NCBI GenBank assembly: GCA_016199985.1
Contig: JACQFQ010000044.1
Location: forward strand, 1-64,000
Source of the DNA: Verrucomicrobiota bacterium
GTDB lineage: Bacteria; Verrucomicrobiota; Verrucomicrobiia; Limisphaerales; UBA11320
Reading direction: 5' to 3'
Length of the DNA: 64,000 bases
Both the position numbers and the translations under genes were made by a program. Of this stretch, positions 57,801 through 62,200 are shown piece after piece. The first letter of the stretch is position 1. Every line of letters begins with the position of its first letter. The notes under the pieces are model-generated. The model was not told the origin of the DNA. It made no database searches and saw only the letters and a program-made list of their open reading frames with translations.

Positions 57801-59210
57801 AATGCGACCCAAGCCATCGCGGTGACCGCGGCTGGGGGGACCGCGAAGGACATTGGATTCCAATCGCGCAGCTCCGTGGTTTCGGCCGAGCCGGTTTTTG
57901 GCGGCGGCGATGACACCCTTTACGGCGGCGCTGGAAACGATCAGCTGTTCGGAATGGGCGGCGTCGACTTCCTGGTCGGCGGTCATTGGCTGACCCCCGC
58001 CGAAGCCTGCTCCGGAGCGCCCTATAACGCGAATGTGTCCCGCGACGCGGGAGGACGATGGAATGTGGCCGCACCGGCGCCCGGCGCGCTGGCCACGGTC
58101 TCCGGACATGTTCGCAACACGTCCACCAACGCGGGCTTGGGCGGCGTCGGGGCGACCTTGTTTCTGCAGGGCGCGGGAGGCCAGGATATCGACACGGCGA
58201 CGGTCAGCACCGCGGCCGACGGGCTATATGTTTTCGCCGGCGTTGTCGCTGGAACCTATATCGCGCAATTCTTCCCTCCGGACGCGGTCGACTTCGCGGT
58301 CAGCGGCAACTCGGTGAACGCGCAAACGGGGCGCACGGCGGCGTTCGTCGTGTCCGCGGGTCAGACCGTGAACCGCGCGGATGTTCTCGTGGCGCCCGCC
58401 GTCGCGTCCACATTCCGCTTCGCGCAAGCCGCCTACACAGCTTCCGAGAGCGGCGGCGTTCTTCAGGTCGTGGTTTTGCGGACCACGGGCGTGGCGGCGA
58501 TCGACGTGATCTACAAAGTCACCGGAGGCACCGCGACCAACGGATCCGACTATCAGCTGGCGCCCGCCGGAGTGGTGAGCTTCGCGGCGAAGCAGACCAC
58601 GGCGACGCTGAACATTCTTATCCTTAAGGACACGATCGTCGAGGGAACGGAGACCATCCTTCTCGGCCTCGTCGGCGCCGCGGCGGCCCCGGTCGCCGGG
58701 CCGCGCGCCAGCGCCCTGGTGAACATCACGGAGTCGCGAGTGTGTTCCGACAACGACTTGCTGGATCCGGGCGCGGACAATGATTTCGTCCTGGGTGATT
58801 TTGGACATATCGCGGGCCCGGACTTGTCCAAGGTCACGTCGCTGGGCGGCAACGGCAACGACACCTATCGCTTCGACGCGGATGGCAAGTTGGGGACCGA
58901 CACGCTGTTCGAGGCCGTGAGTGGCGGCGCGGATACGATCGATCTCAGCGCCACTTCTTCGGCCATGAATTCGATCAATCTCGCCCTGGCGACGACGCCG
59001 CAGGTCGTGAACTCCAACCTCACGCTGGTGCTGGCCCAGGCGTCGACGATCGAAAAGATCCTGTTGCCCGCCGCGCCGCCGCCGCCGCTGAGCCTTTCCA
59101 GCGTTGACTCGGCCCTGACATGGCTGAACGCCGACTCCTCCTTGCACCGCAACCATTCCTTGTCGCTGAAGCCGTGGGGAGCGATGGATTCTCTGTTGAG
59201 CGACTCATGA
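30897..59210 (+). CDS. Giant LEPR-XLL surface protein, 9437 residues, with metzincin motif, FG-GAP, Gly/Ala, RTX and Calx-beta repeats
   Basis: A 28.3-kb frame begins with GTG directly after an in-frame TGA. Residues 15-27 (LETLEARVLLSGD) are the LEPR-XLL motif. Residues 332-342 (HETGHLLGYDH) match the metzincin HExxHxxGxxH zinc site. Residues ~350-690 look like a zinc-dependent phospholipase C/S1-P1-type domain (LTHTAGDMWAHT near 466). A carbohydrate-binding-like domain (~970-1095) follows, then beta-helix-like stretches (~1180-2265 and ~2780-3810). Between these lie seven FG-GAP calcium loops (~2310-2770). Two GGL-x-DG-x-YY modules occupy ~3940-4090, the Gly/Ala repeat block ~4420-5930, and more beta repeats run to ~7190. 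The C-terminus combines RTX nonapeptides, SdrD-B-like domains, seven Calx-beta domains and a carboxypeptidase-regulatory-like domain. There is no membrane anchor or PEP-CTERM. It is probably a secreted or surface adhesin; RTX repeats suggest calcium and perhaps type I secretion, but no exporter is in the window. Confidence 0.9.
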   Translation: MVSVRSSTQPGLFALETLEARVLLSGDVAILSVPQSPLPDSVLAQEHAGLLAAPSASDLPLSSDYEVNAIFQTETSALSSSRSTPASDFPDGQSPQPAGSPVVSSPAAPARGDNASANNLSDASVARPSSEAISPSGAELAPGASASTDAAKPAVSSGAAPAFFAVNDLVEILRGANGPPAETISSSAASGSHPLFHQLIYINAGGAAGILFNGEVRVADIVAPAFEAKAGLAGHEAEIISILVRLLNERYDSLGLQFTAVDPGEGNPHSTVYLGGDDHAFAAWGRFLGLAQHVDHGNQDPNDIAFVFSDNIDPVGSDPAGYALLLAEYVGHETGHLLGYDHAYHTGNASPLSDDAYKPYSHIEIAKDVFDDIVADGKITIEGREYVVHPKVAQAIRQYPEFYNAGTVGPDGFPDLIFGQSQIHPVHTGAWLAHILDVAWEWQSRPVTACSPEEKLQVLAFAYGFLTHTAGDMWAHTIVNEFSGGTFPGFLDVATNLPDTVNAVRHLIVEAYIGDATVGFDGNSERSKLPDGDFSDDSSPRIQYDAPIQFVYEAFIKPFAGDPTVTPEHPEGSRGILLDEFLALRKLLVGFLAGMGGPAGDLTAVISNLLGGVAIPDLSQQAFIRGYVESWIGNIDEGLQNWGKLGLATTRALFDPQTRRDLQNATAKGLGADGLTGARADAEDGVSLVDVLKHETQDFRERYILPMLGVPDVLAEFHADLNQAIENLADFGRTLLGQVIEPLKVLIAPITEAIDKLKDFVTDLAENFIQERFGIDVESFVELTQLLSAASLMDIDRITINGHEFVGLFRTGDRQKLDHYLGFDGIDAHDPIDLAGVAPNLHLTFLPSPQGKLKDGLSFDKTAFKPYYDSVQMAKLLLLSENPVDGEVVGAKQLSQVMTDLLGTPYDFSRLAFTGNHGGNILTTDLTPVTDEIGRRVPWMRLIDVDHNWRADSTTATTDAYRYHAQGNITDQVRWTLGGLAAGSYTLEASWLTRRFVDQRPGAGFHEQELNPVKAIDPARNVAYRVFDGANLIGTITLDQALDPNDEQAGLLLFKTLGAFTVNSGTLSIEMNATAQGQAVAGPIRVLPQGNPGAAQIIAVQSASQTGDWRKVGYVSGGGNFPLWESRLLRDKVFRVIFKDWENDGGSPFPDLGDAASPDPNELPPGPAPAGSEGGGGVITIPGLADVPPGAQVIEGVLSGAVVRSVTGDVVLRNVRGNADGTLDSLTLTATGSIYIDGIDGGGGLTTFTLTAGAGVFFQPNAVLATRQVAPGVSLVTGASVANSGNITIQATTIVVDKAAKVLAHADSGFASGDVVMRAQRTGVASQFIVFVPVYYQSLSASIVLSCDAQVTGRNITASAEAISTGTVNLNQNLNFNLPPALLALNVVMNLGVLVLSDADASVTLGTGAQVRADADLNLSAHAASTASVTSSGRLIGITLVRSVPRARVVAESGASLVAGKTLDVRARAENSLLVSRVVPSVGDAANISVAFAVGRTESTVLLKAGTTARGASASFTAINQNSFNTRSIAAGFNNSGGAGVGIAVAFGVYESRAVAEAHSALTTVGDAVIQAQSINSNNDARAFGSSLSPLGDGLVASQVKEIFDAFNLTQNIGSNGIDPSGPAAGPEVAVAASLAVLSSTNTALAFVGEDAQFKVGRDLSVTSLAEDNFQASATASAGDAGTLAAGGAVLVVDSVNQAHAFIERHSSVNVTRLLSLRSEARIPNQVPSLFDPTVDLSDSDSTLGSARSAEEFADSQTAGARVTAALAPIKAYFASILGNGELVGTTFVASGGTVNAGAPVGIAGGLIVMKAENTSRAFIADETRVNQDFAAPPADQDVRIEAIASVVTVNLAGQNSPLNFTGGAGGGSVGIGGGFMAVLYENTAQAFIDDGARVSAGHDVIVRTSTDNYLFDAAQAGAAAKRLAIDGALAVSRVVNQSQAHVENKAAVEAGHDVIVKAESLVRVITVTGGLATAQVVGAGVSASFAFVTDDTIAMIGESRDPAGPLGTVKAGNDVVIDARSTHNLWTVSVAGAASNAITHGTGGEENEEGRRFGFGLSGDVAFNLVEQNVEASIRDNVTITAGHEVRPIAARISTQLASAGAIAFGNHIGIGGSYAHNEQTRLTQAFVRDANINAPSLRMLSSSTDESVTMSAGGSGSKLGLDIAGSVNRTLTQNTTESKLLNGAVVGLSGGLEVLSQHAARITSIAGAYSVNTNGFIAVGAALDLGEIRNNARAFIASGAQVVAAGDIRIHANAADKVNSTASSLARSGDPDEQNRLYLNQGAADPFAGVIGSDVNAHNDFTTSLALGDLDGDGKLDLITGNFGQFNRRYLNDGAGHFGGGKQIGADPLEVVSSLGFLNSTWQKGFVNSLVNSQVPDLTLSLALGDVDGDGHPDLVTGNLGQPARLYLNTGKGDFLPGLDIEGATDSPAVALADLDGDGDRDLVVGSVGHPNFFLLNNGAGEFGRPHALVAAPLRLPPAVDSVLGDILHANKTLAMVARDFDGDGDTDLIVGGFGQPLVFYANQVVAPGSRLSPDDDSSSLGVKVKLDGSDLAIPIEAASAARNFTAADLVASIQSEVDRALRSSGRGVGGEIVVGLAGGGRVSLSATVGHTVVASSAVDKIENHRIPAAPEPGAAPTIDFHDPIVLTQDFNLARSIAAGDVDGDGDLDIVVGNLGQANRLYKNDGHGRFGGGLDISADADITHTVVLADMDGDGDLDLVAGNVGKTNKLYLNNGAGAFGAGSAISSDTRITTSLVVGDVNGDGRRDVITANGKPSLAVAGSLLKVTVAPSVQASVGGAVTTPGSLFLDARHAVVFSGLTGASAGAPTAGVGASLTLAAVDRSVKAYVDKDAVVNVGGNGAGLFDPQGGAFGGSGLSIQASATDDFFSTSSGNASSDDLAAAGSLAATQVGGDIQAFIGQAAAVNQDPSGAAAVQTVRLKAGHGAATLGTAGSLTEAGDFARGAAVDAQILSTRLEAFVGPGAKVRARRDVTIESSSDSTLKSFARGAGSADISAIAGAASILATAEETRAFVDADAIVFAEGNVLINAAASRSYSATDGAFGGGTKLGIGASHAALLSQDITDAWIGRRAVVAGLGNGDLTQALTGERDLKDALVLTALRGVSITALSRESFDLMSVGGSDAKQLGVAAAVTLVFLNGKTRAFIDADAQVNSDLTTANVDQLVNVAAMDLVTGLGRAGASSSNQALGAGAGADVEFDANTTQAWILGSVSARRDVRAQAVHFARFVSISASGGLALAASIAGAAGVHTLVPVTEAFIAGRANVLAQGNVLVYADSQITADINTGVGNASLGATAGGSVGVVVLAKTTRASIAGDAKAQALALRADLLAPTGAFDEQFTDQPSALGEVNVPGAIPVLTSIIAFVLDNPIRNIVDPFIVTVPAEDPSLRQQRSARPQRQRMRGVAVAATSHDDIESSVAGFGGALGVAIELSANVAVTRSQTSAFIADNAQVNPDFAGAGADLSVWVVAGSDFQRLGLAGQASASIVATSGAATDITLVDHQTRASISGNARVRARREARVVAFASEDVLSLSSGASVSLALSVAPGLPVSLLTGLPAGLSLAGSGAVVSLNTLTHAFIRGAVSVESEGGVLVSATDVTDVDSIVGNLGAGGLLASGGSVGVALIDKDTAAWIDNGAAVDARGNGSASFNAYDGSSASATGFGRKAVFGLAVLASSSEQIYHLLGSGSAGAVSIAGAVSACVVDSSTTAYVGKDARINLLPGTIADVQDVQVAAANDARLFGLVANVSLSAFNLNGGLDLGVVRNTTLAQIRDNAEVRAKRDVNVFSVTRKKVDSLVGGVGATTKLGLVGSIILHSIGAPFSVVDTDMLKDISGANTFQAYIDDLVNGYVDLLVGGQGALAPGATYFVVALDGDKIQLARSEADAQAATPLVIDLYPAGLSSDQTLTRDISFDPAATLDSATDTLVFSEPHGLKAGTKVRYTTGGGPAIGGLSDGEDYFIRPVDNHRVKLSKSESIGSNPSTVFDPASGLNAAANTIRFGSAHGFDTGAAVTYRVGAGGSAIGGLVDGVTYYIIKVDDTTVRLAASASDAGNNVPLNLENGTATGAQHSLANEGIDVGPGAVAGGAHHLAAVMKFNAKSDVDGPANTIHPADGNPFRTGAPVVFGVGSSPNLGGLLGSYQQLVNAGTLSSRALIVEGSPRGEVTLAVNLDHATPGSTASISGAKVSAGRDLQTAAADAMEGAQDTSWTFNVDLSATLATTTDQARLVSYNQVRAEIVGSPGVIVGRNALVSATANAVQTIASSTAQDFTRNSATATIDSSTITVNGALDVVSNTSSDISYSSVFPGFSFLRLREAHADQANTTTASIANQSTATTGGNIRISATDTSKSSTLALAVTFNDGKLAVGASQAFNQIASLARAFVDHSTVTSGGGGIDLLATSTENISAIAGGGAGADKAALGGSRAKNDIANQTETLVDNHSTVTASGAIRMLAIDNPTIVAIGGAGAGAQYAGIGAALVENNVSNATRSRVRQSAVMSTASSVELRATSDRPPAQQVPLPTILSIAIGGAGADTFALGGSVALIKIAQTVAAGLEEGSRVDALTTFTLASVDHSSISSLAGGGAGAGTLSFGVAFATNELGDSVSSSVSASEAHAATINLSALADGAIRTASAAGAGAGAVSGAGSISWNKGSAHVEASARQKSLLSAIGVLALSASDAPSILAISGAGAGAGTVAAVAALSKNDIAFNTRALIDDSTVVAQSLSQSAAESPQINAVAAGGAGAGSVSLAGSTSLNTITGQVEALIRGGSRVTTSALTDISATDGSAIRAINATGVGAGTAGGGAAVTTNDIGNTVRSAIESSQVRSTALNAQLAALSTPTLISIAAGGAGAGTFALGASVAVNNIHQAVASEITGPASAQAARALSLSAKVDADITALGGGGAGAGTVAIGAAFATNTIHNTVRARVSGATVTAASASLAARDDSNITAITGAGAGAGSVSAAGSVSLNTIGNFIESRVDSSARLTLTGALALSALDASTILSLSGAGAGAGTVAGAAAVATNDISSVVRAIVQSAIIDANTLTLSAASRADLKSITAGGVGAGSVALGGAVSLNTVQDTVEARIGAGTVVNVGNLAKVDASETATISALAGGFSGSGAGAGGAGVATNEIGSTVLAAISGASVQSGPGGVSVVVNSSPTIESITIGGAGAGTFAIGGAISYNQIDSSAVASVSGGATVAAAGPVVVSMTDHSTVRALAGGVGGAGGGGVGAALATNDLDNQTSAIIASASVSSTSDGISVTTLSTAQISSITAGGAGAGTFALGGSISRNEIASGVDAHVAGSARLDAPGAISVSTSDNSTIQSLSGSAAGAGGVAIGAALATNRVASSVTAYIAGSDVNSTSNAVSVSSLTQQTIRTLSAGASGAGTVSVSGAISLNHLQSAIDAHISGGKITARTGFTLSSSDSSLIQSLSGQGGGAGAAGIGAAASYNEIGNQVRAWIGGGARVSVAAGSVLHSARSTASIETIAAGGNGGIAGVAGSVAISFIENKTQAYVSGATVSAAHNVSLLAENAGTIKAFGGSVGGGVVGIGFSVVVSHMANDTRAFLSNATVSARGTGGSTAIKDWSATTGVETASLIKGLAVVASDVVFLQEISVGVGGGVVGISGNVIVTVSGDNTLAHIDDSKINSEADPGAAVIVKSHQNTEITSGAGVIAGGVVGVGANVDTSLIANSTKAYITDSDHLDRTQIRSAGGGVLVSTLTREVVHTASVGIGGGVVGVAGGVGVVEINSLAEAFISEADVFSDTDLSVLSVDRAEIEARAGIIGGGVAGIGASIEVTTIDNTTRAYLAGAQLNVSGQTAVDASSTQIIHDLIGTLGAGVAGLAASIAVSSISSTTEAFTVTGSRATRVNQDGGLAAATQDVRIGAHDTASIQDDTGTVGAGLVGAGAAVDVATIKNTTSARLGANTQVRAARDIKMSATSDRRIRSLAVAFGGGGFVGLEGAIAVVSIGSGLDSQGAGEADDMASRVNPAISLSGGVRNVNARDPTAQRAKAVTRTNRFTIADNLSTAAAPRTTTAFMDAGVVAIAGRDLSIAATSLIDLDISVGGAAVGLAGLGGSVGIGTLKGSTDAHVGPAASLSVGNDLNILATATVVSAQIDSFTGASGGVALGAAVSVLSSDNDADAYLGAGASVSSAKDVRISASTVSSLKSNGFGASEGAGAIGVVVTDVQETGTTRGFLAEGARIQSAKSLEVQASANVAIDVVTKAAAGGVIAGSINKAAALVDTTVQAFLSNNADVNIAGDATILADSRARAASNVFSASIGGVSGGVSLSNVTLTPSVLALIDTGAKATTGGNLTLDARNNYSETDPLASLTAHAIAEAPGGGLISGVGADPNATANAVVESTAAAGTTLKVGGILSALARSSGRAIADAKALSLGLGIGIGINDPDAVANGTVKARVDGNVAAGSVAVSVIADNRATARADATVAGALAGFRGATANATVSPTATASLGGTARLKVAGAISITSQALGGADAKSGGKAFGFLGLGQSTATATSAPTVQALIAGNATVDAGGFVFLQAAFNSTLDGGDLGLVAANAVSDATGGGLISGQGAKPSATSTPSILAEIAGNANVASGGIVLLSARSRNTAASDANAFSIGGLASFGGSAAVSAANGSIQARMAGTILTADGLTVVSSVVHLATSEADAPGGGLVSVNGASSKATASPTVVASVPGTARVTVSGDVSVTAQTVADATADTFAASFGLQALGSTESTATVSPSVTAIIDAGASIQAGGDVSVKALHNPSGSHSARAISEAPGGGFVAAIGSKATATASASVSAKQLAGAILRAGGNVAIQARANNHAIANAKAVAGGFIGIGSSRSSASADGDTEASMLGQVTDALDLTVEALGVSNADSDASAGSGGLVASSGADSFASIDADWTASIGDNATVNIRGTLAIRSLLETVATSDAPGQQAGFISVGQTTALSRVTPRISSFIGDDAQVDAGGDVRILAGHNVDANGAEIVVRGADADASNASGGFGSGVAVGATIETDVTVIARVRGRADVNARNNLSVQARAFNGASGTATGKSFGFAAVGGVSVRATMRSDVEATLGSGTAGNKTIITAGGAVEVLSVANNVCAVSSEGGTGGLVGVGAATSTAELLNPVTKAALGGNLNLSAGGKVTIKADNSASLDTFAHEEVTAGIANNETISRSHIVNANTVSETGAGMNLNADELLMHALDNSIFAKAHAKSEVPFDLGGDNKATGDVDVDMRALVHVGGGGTSIRAPRKVTLLAQASSVITDTLAKTSTTGVSGNLVSTSDNDKTVRVDVVTDAPSHIETGNLVVEAARPAEGPSTFKKVADTHAVTVTKVISEVVGETCSVVVEILTLGLADGDEVCEPVTQLVEEILQAEESQVYTDSQTILNRINFNSDIWVGSSPRASLTVDAAGFVTELKGMSVTDGVNQIAQGQQITASQIVVQDIKNDAQGTVCFRALLGDVTGHTNIGYMNSLERVDIRNSAAKTLVLNAMNVFNDSEPALKILAATKSLQYVLDSNAHDTVIDIRNLNAADRDIVLRGFINNPLGTTTLRNSGGDIRSEGAGRIQTRRLGLVASSGSIGTGPLGRLGVNLIVTSLDRRAGIDFLIGRDGVYLGLTQLTPNDTPLLFDVGAISSSGGNVDLVINGGLRLRRVLTNVITLVDGTVFTARTLGNFTKTGFDLSGVLGNVIARPPTPGLAGLEGVRLADAFQFISVNILEVSSISHFFDVEEDPLRTTYALGAISAQANITINSAEATLRFTGAVSAQTGDILIITKDTASAGDDIVLVQSATMTAAVGAITLLAGDNVTSQPSGIINAAGALVIRGDNADVDAAGSLIDLDGPLCGKTIEITTGKDDDTILLTDDVMATSAVIRTFAGDDVVTIASDADAINGCGSGPVTVFGGDGNDTLSGGPNNDALHGEAGADTLYGGGGNDAIDGGAGNDRLFGNGGDDLLLGNDGDDWLDGGQGNDVVIGDNMDPQSQALITAGNVQVFGIQGGGNDVLIGGDQSDLLFGAGGNDVLFGGAFFRPGSIPTGGSQDGNDFLDGGEGDDVLYGDDGRGITQSASIQGRVWDDDNGDGVQDPEEAGHGGVRVRLFLVAPGLAKGGANPLVAEVNSAADGGFAFKDLDVGRYYLEFVAPSGALISPRFRGLDNALDSDPDPATGRTDVFSLVSGQNDLTRGAGLIASPTLAISDAIVTEGNAGITQAVFHLTLSSPSTREVVIAWATVDESAIGGKDFNAVKSGAVRLAPLQTEQTIVVDVIGETVFENLEAFLVRLVRVVGAQASDTEAQGQIVNDDAPPTFMITAGPARELTDETTSLQFTVALSQASEKPVSVQFATANGTATAGADFQSAQGMLVFAPGATSRIVTVAVYDDLLDEPDETVLLQLSNPVGAALPAGPGSGVIADNDISPSLSVVDSFVVEGDAGAAAMQFRVRLSAPSMNTIAVSYTTVAQTATAGLDFSAITVPKTLLFLPGVTEMLATVDVLGDLVDESTETFLVKLGNALLATLADDTAVGSIVDNEVAKNNPSGYAAQFSDPNYSVVEGAGKLTVTITRPVVNTPADVILISRDISATASDYTPVRRLIHFNAGQSTQAVDIAVTDDSVVEATETFELSLRLPTGSLVAGALATTTVSLLDDDALPVVSVNSVRVVEGDAGTLDAIFTIRLSAPTSRDVTVTFATTQDTAAAPGDFIARSGKITIPAGSTAVSVAVPVVGDLFAEANETFFLDLLAAKNATLGTARGVGTIQNDDATPVITISDATLVEGDQGTASALFTVTLSSASQTDVKVSFAVDDGTALSGVDYIDAAGTLTFTAGGSLVQTITVLVKGDQTFEPDETFHVALSGAIGAKLADSIGEAVILNDDPAEISGRIFGDENANGIQDPGELGLANVVVAATDSAGVIRFGTSNANGIYTIGMALGNGKLSVDPATLPGGTITTKNATQAIAVTAAGGTAKDIGFQSRSSVVSAEPVFGGGDDTLYGGAGNDQLFGMGGVDFLVGGHWLTPAEACSGAPYNANVSRDAGGRWNVAAPAPGALATVSGHVRNTSTNAGLGGVGATLFLQGAGGQDIDTATVSTAADGLYVFAGVVAGTYIAQFFPPDAVDFAVSGNSVNAQTGRTAAFVVSAGQTVNRADVLVAPAVASTFRFAQAAYTASESGGVLQVVVLRTTGVAAIDVIYKVTGGTATNGSDYQLAPAGVVSFAAKQTTATLNILILKDTIVEGTETILLGLVGAAAAPVAGPRASALVNITESRVCSDNDLLDPGADNDFVLGDFGHIAGPDLSKVTSLGGNGNDTYRFDADGKLGTDTLFEAVSGGADTIDLSATSSAMNSINLALATTPQVVNSNLTLVLAQASTIEKILLPAAPPPPLSLSSVDSALTWLNADSSLHRNHSLSLKPWGAMDSLLSDS
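37827..39203 (+). repeat. Seven FG-GAP/VCBS-type calcium loops in two clusters
   Basis: Loops of the form DxDGDGxxD (one DxNGDG) start at 37827, 38058, 38202, 38400, 38883, 39030 and 39177. Each is followed by a strand and a LYLN or FY-N segment, as in integrin-type propeller blades. A ~430-bp insert (38450-38860) separates four from three. Confidence 0.8.
44169..48850 (+). repeat. About 28 Gly/Ala-rich ~54-residue repeats with two-unit and six-unit higher-order structure
   Basis: Each unit has a core such as GGAGAGTFALG followed by a strand ending in N-x-I. Two unit types alternate: one ending like GSVSLNTI, the other like GAAFATNDI. Copies three to fourteen also match at six-unit spacing (~960 bp; for example 44538, 45498 and 46458). 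The last six to seven units change the core to GGGVVGIG. Confidence 0.8.
54673..55150 (+). repeat. RTX (hemolysin-type) calcium-binding nonapeptide repeats
   Basis: Runs of GGxGxDxLx type (GGDGNDTLSGG, GGAGNDRLFGNGGDDLLLG, GGQGNDVVIGD) occur at 54673-54898, again at 54955-55150, and a short third block near 57901-57990 (GGGDDTLYGGAGNDQLFG). They fold as a calcium-filled parallel beta roll. Confidence 0.92.
55535..57570 (+). repeat. Six tandem Calx-beta domains (a seventh near 58410-58735)
   Basis: Each ~110-residue unit has a strand like VVEGDAGT, a middle FATxDGTAxAGxDF and an end like DxxxEPDETFxLxL. The units start near 55535, 55875, 56215, 56590, 56915 and 57245. Calx-beta modules bind calcium and are common in large adhesins. 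Confidence 0.88.
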
Positions 59211-62200
59211 AGGGCATGTTCCAAACTGTTTATCGGGGATTCAGGGCCGTCTCGGCCTGGACGTGCCATTCCACTCTCCATGCGGCGACGGCGGCGATCA
59301 TGTTCTGCTGGCTGGGGGCCCCCAGGGCGGTCCTCGCCCAGGCCCAGCCGGGAAAGATCAATCTGTCATCGAAGGTCCTTTTCTTCGCGCCCGATCCGGC
59401 GGACGTGACGGCCGTCAAGCGCGGAAACGCCGAGAGCTATCTGGGCGCGCCCTTGGCGGGAACGGGAGTCACCGCGGAGCTTTGGTTCGGTCCTTTGGGC
59501 GCCTTGGAGTGCGAGCTCAAACCTTTGAGTCTCGGACGCACGACTTTCAAGACCGGCGGCGGCGCGGGGCAGTTGGTGGATGTTCTGAGCCTCAGTGTCA
59601 CCGGGACGGTCCCGGGCGAGCGCGTCCGATTGCAGCTCCGTGCCTGGGACAATCAGGGCGGCGCGATCACGACGTGGAAGCAAGCCGACGCCAGCGCCAC
59701 GCTCTTCCATGGGTCCTCGGCGCCTTTCGATTCAGCGCCATTGGGAGGGCCTGGCGCCCTCACCGTGATCCCCACGCCGGATCTTTCGGGCATTCAGCGC
59801 TTCAACATCCATCGCGGGGACAATCGATTCCAGGCGCCCGCGATCACGCGCCAGCCCGAAACACGGACCGACTGTCTGGGCGGCATCGCGTTCTTCAGGG
59901 TGGAGGCGACGGGCGAGGCGCCGTTGAGCTTCGCGTGGTTCAAGAATGGCGCGCCCCTTTCCGGCGAGACCAACGACACATTATTCCTGACGCCAAAACT
60001 GAGCGATGAGGGCTCCACGTATTTTGTCGATGTCGCGAATTCCGTCTGCCGCGCGCGCAGTCTCTCCGCGACGCTCCATGTGGATCCCACGTTTGATTTC
60101 TTTGCGAACTTCAACACCGCTCTTCCCGCCAACGCCGCGGCGTTTGGCAACACCCACTTCCAACAGGGCGGCGGCGTGGCTTCGTCGGGCGGCATGGGGC
60201 TGGTGAGCGTCGCGAGCGGCCTTACGGGCTGGTTCAGCGTTCCGCCCTTCTTCACGGCCCCGGTGCAGCAGTTCCAGGTGAACTTCAAGTCGCTCATTGT
60301 CAGCCGCGGCGCGCTGGCGTCCGACGGCTTTAGCTTCAATCTCTCGCCAACGGCGCCGAACGCGAGCGCTCTGCCCCCTGGGGACGAGGGCCAGAGCGAC
60401 GGGCTCGCGGTTGTGTTCGACACCTTCAACACGCCGGGGACATCTCCTCCCGAAGCCCCCGCGATCGACATCAAGTGGCAGGGAAAAGTTTTCGCGCATC
60501 AGCTGGTTTCCTTCGCTCTCAATCGTTATGCGGATGTGGGCATCCAGATGACTCCCGACGGCTCGGTGACCGTGAGCTACGACGGCTCGGTCGTACACGA
60601 CTCTGTTCCGATCCCCGGGTTCAAGCCCTTCCGCGCGTTCTTCAACCTCGGCGCGCATGCCGGCGCCAGCAGCTTCGCCGGGTACAACATCGACGATCTG
60701 TGCGTCTCGGCGCGTTCGAACAGCCTGCCCACCATCTCGAGCCCCGGGAACCCGACGATCAGCGAGGACGGAGCGACGCCCGCGCTGAACTTCAAGGTGG
60801 ATGATCTCGAGACGCCTCCGGCCGATCTCGTGGTCACCGCGAGCTCGGACAACCCTGGGCTGGTTCCCGCGGGCGGCGTGGTCTTCGGCGGCGCCGGGAA
60901 CGCCCGCACGGTGACGGTGACTCCCGCCGCGAACCAGTTTGGGCAGGCGAACATTACGTTGACGGTCGCGGACGCCCACGGCGGTCGTCAGAGCGTCGTG
61001 TTCCTATTGACCGTGAATTCCGTGAACGACACGCCTACGATCTCCAAGATCCTGGATCAGGCGATTGATGAGGACGCCACCCTGGGTCCGATTGCGTTCA
61101 CGATCGGGGATGTCGAGACCGCGGCATCGGCGTTGAACCTCTCCGTGAACTCCTCGAACACGGTTCTTGTGCCGATCAGCGCCATCGCGCTGGGCGGATC
61201 AGGGAGCAACCGCACCGTCACCGTCACGCCGGCCAGCAACGCCTCGGGGACCAGCCTGATCGCAATCACGGTTTCGGACGGCGGAATCGAATCCTTCCGC
61301 ACGACCCAATTCCTGCTGACGGTCCGCGCGGTGAACGACCCTCCTCAGATGAAGGCGATCCAGAACGTGACCATCGACGAGGACGCCTCCACGCCGGCGA
61401 TTCCGTTCACCGTCTCCGACGTCGACAGTCCGCTCGCGAGCATTACCCTCACCGCCACCTCTTCCAATGTCGCCCTCATTCCTGTCTCGCGGATTGTGTT
61501 CGGCGGCGTCCCCGGGACGCCCACCATCGCGCTGTCGCCGAACGCCAACCAGTTCGGAACATCCCTGATCACGGTGACCGCGAGCGACGGCGGCGCCAGC
61601 AGCCAGCAATCGTTCCTCCTGACGGTGCGTCCTGTGAATGATCCGCCGTTGCTCTCGCAGATCGCGGATCAATTCACACAGGAGGACACGGCGCTGGGCC
61701 CATTGCCCTTCACGGTGAGCGACGCCGAGACCGCGACGGATCAACTCGCCCTCAGCCTCGTGTCGAGCAACCTCGTCCTTTTTCCGCCCGGCAGCATTGT
61801 CCTCGGTGGCAATGGGACAAACCGGACGCTCACGCTGAGGCCCGCCACGAACCAGTTCGGCTCATCGCTGATCACGGTGAAGGCGAGCGATGGCTCAATC
61901 GAAGTGGCGAAGTCTTTCGTGGTGGTGGTCGGGTCGGTGAATGATCGACCGGTCATCATCCCTATCTCAGGGCTCGTCATTTTCCAGGACGAGGTTGCCG
62001 GACCGATCAGCTTTGTGGTTCAGGATGTCGAAACGCCAGCCGGCCAGCTGCTCGTCTCCGTTGGTGGGGACAATACGAATGTGCTCGTCGCCTCCGGCAT
62101 CGCGCTTTCCGGCGCGAGCTCCAATCGATCCCTGACGTTGACGCCAGTGGCCGGACAGGCCGGAATCGTAAACGTCACGGTTACGGTCACAGACGCCAAC

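Noticed and set aside
58900..59210. PEP-CTERM or other sorting signal at the end of the giant protein
   Set aside because: The C-terminus (SLKPWGAMDSLLSDS) has no PEP motif, membrane helix or basic tail.
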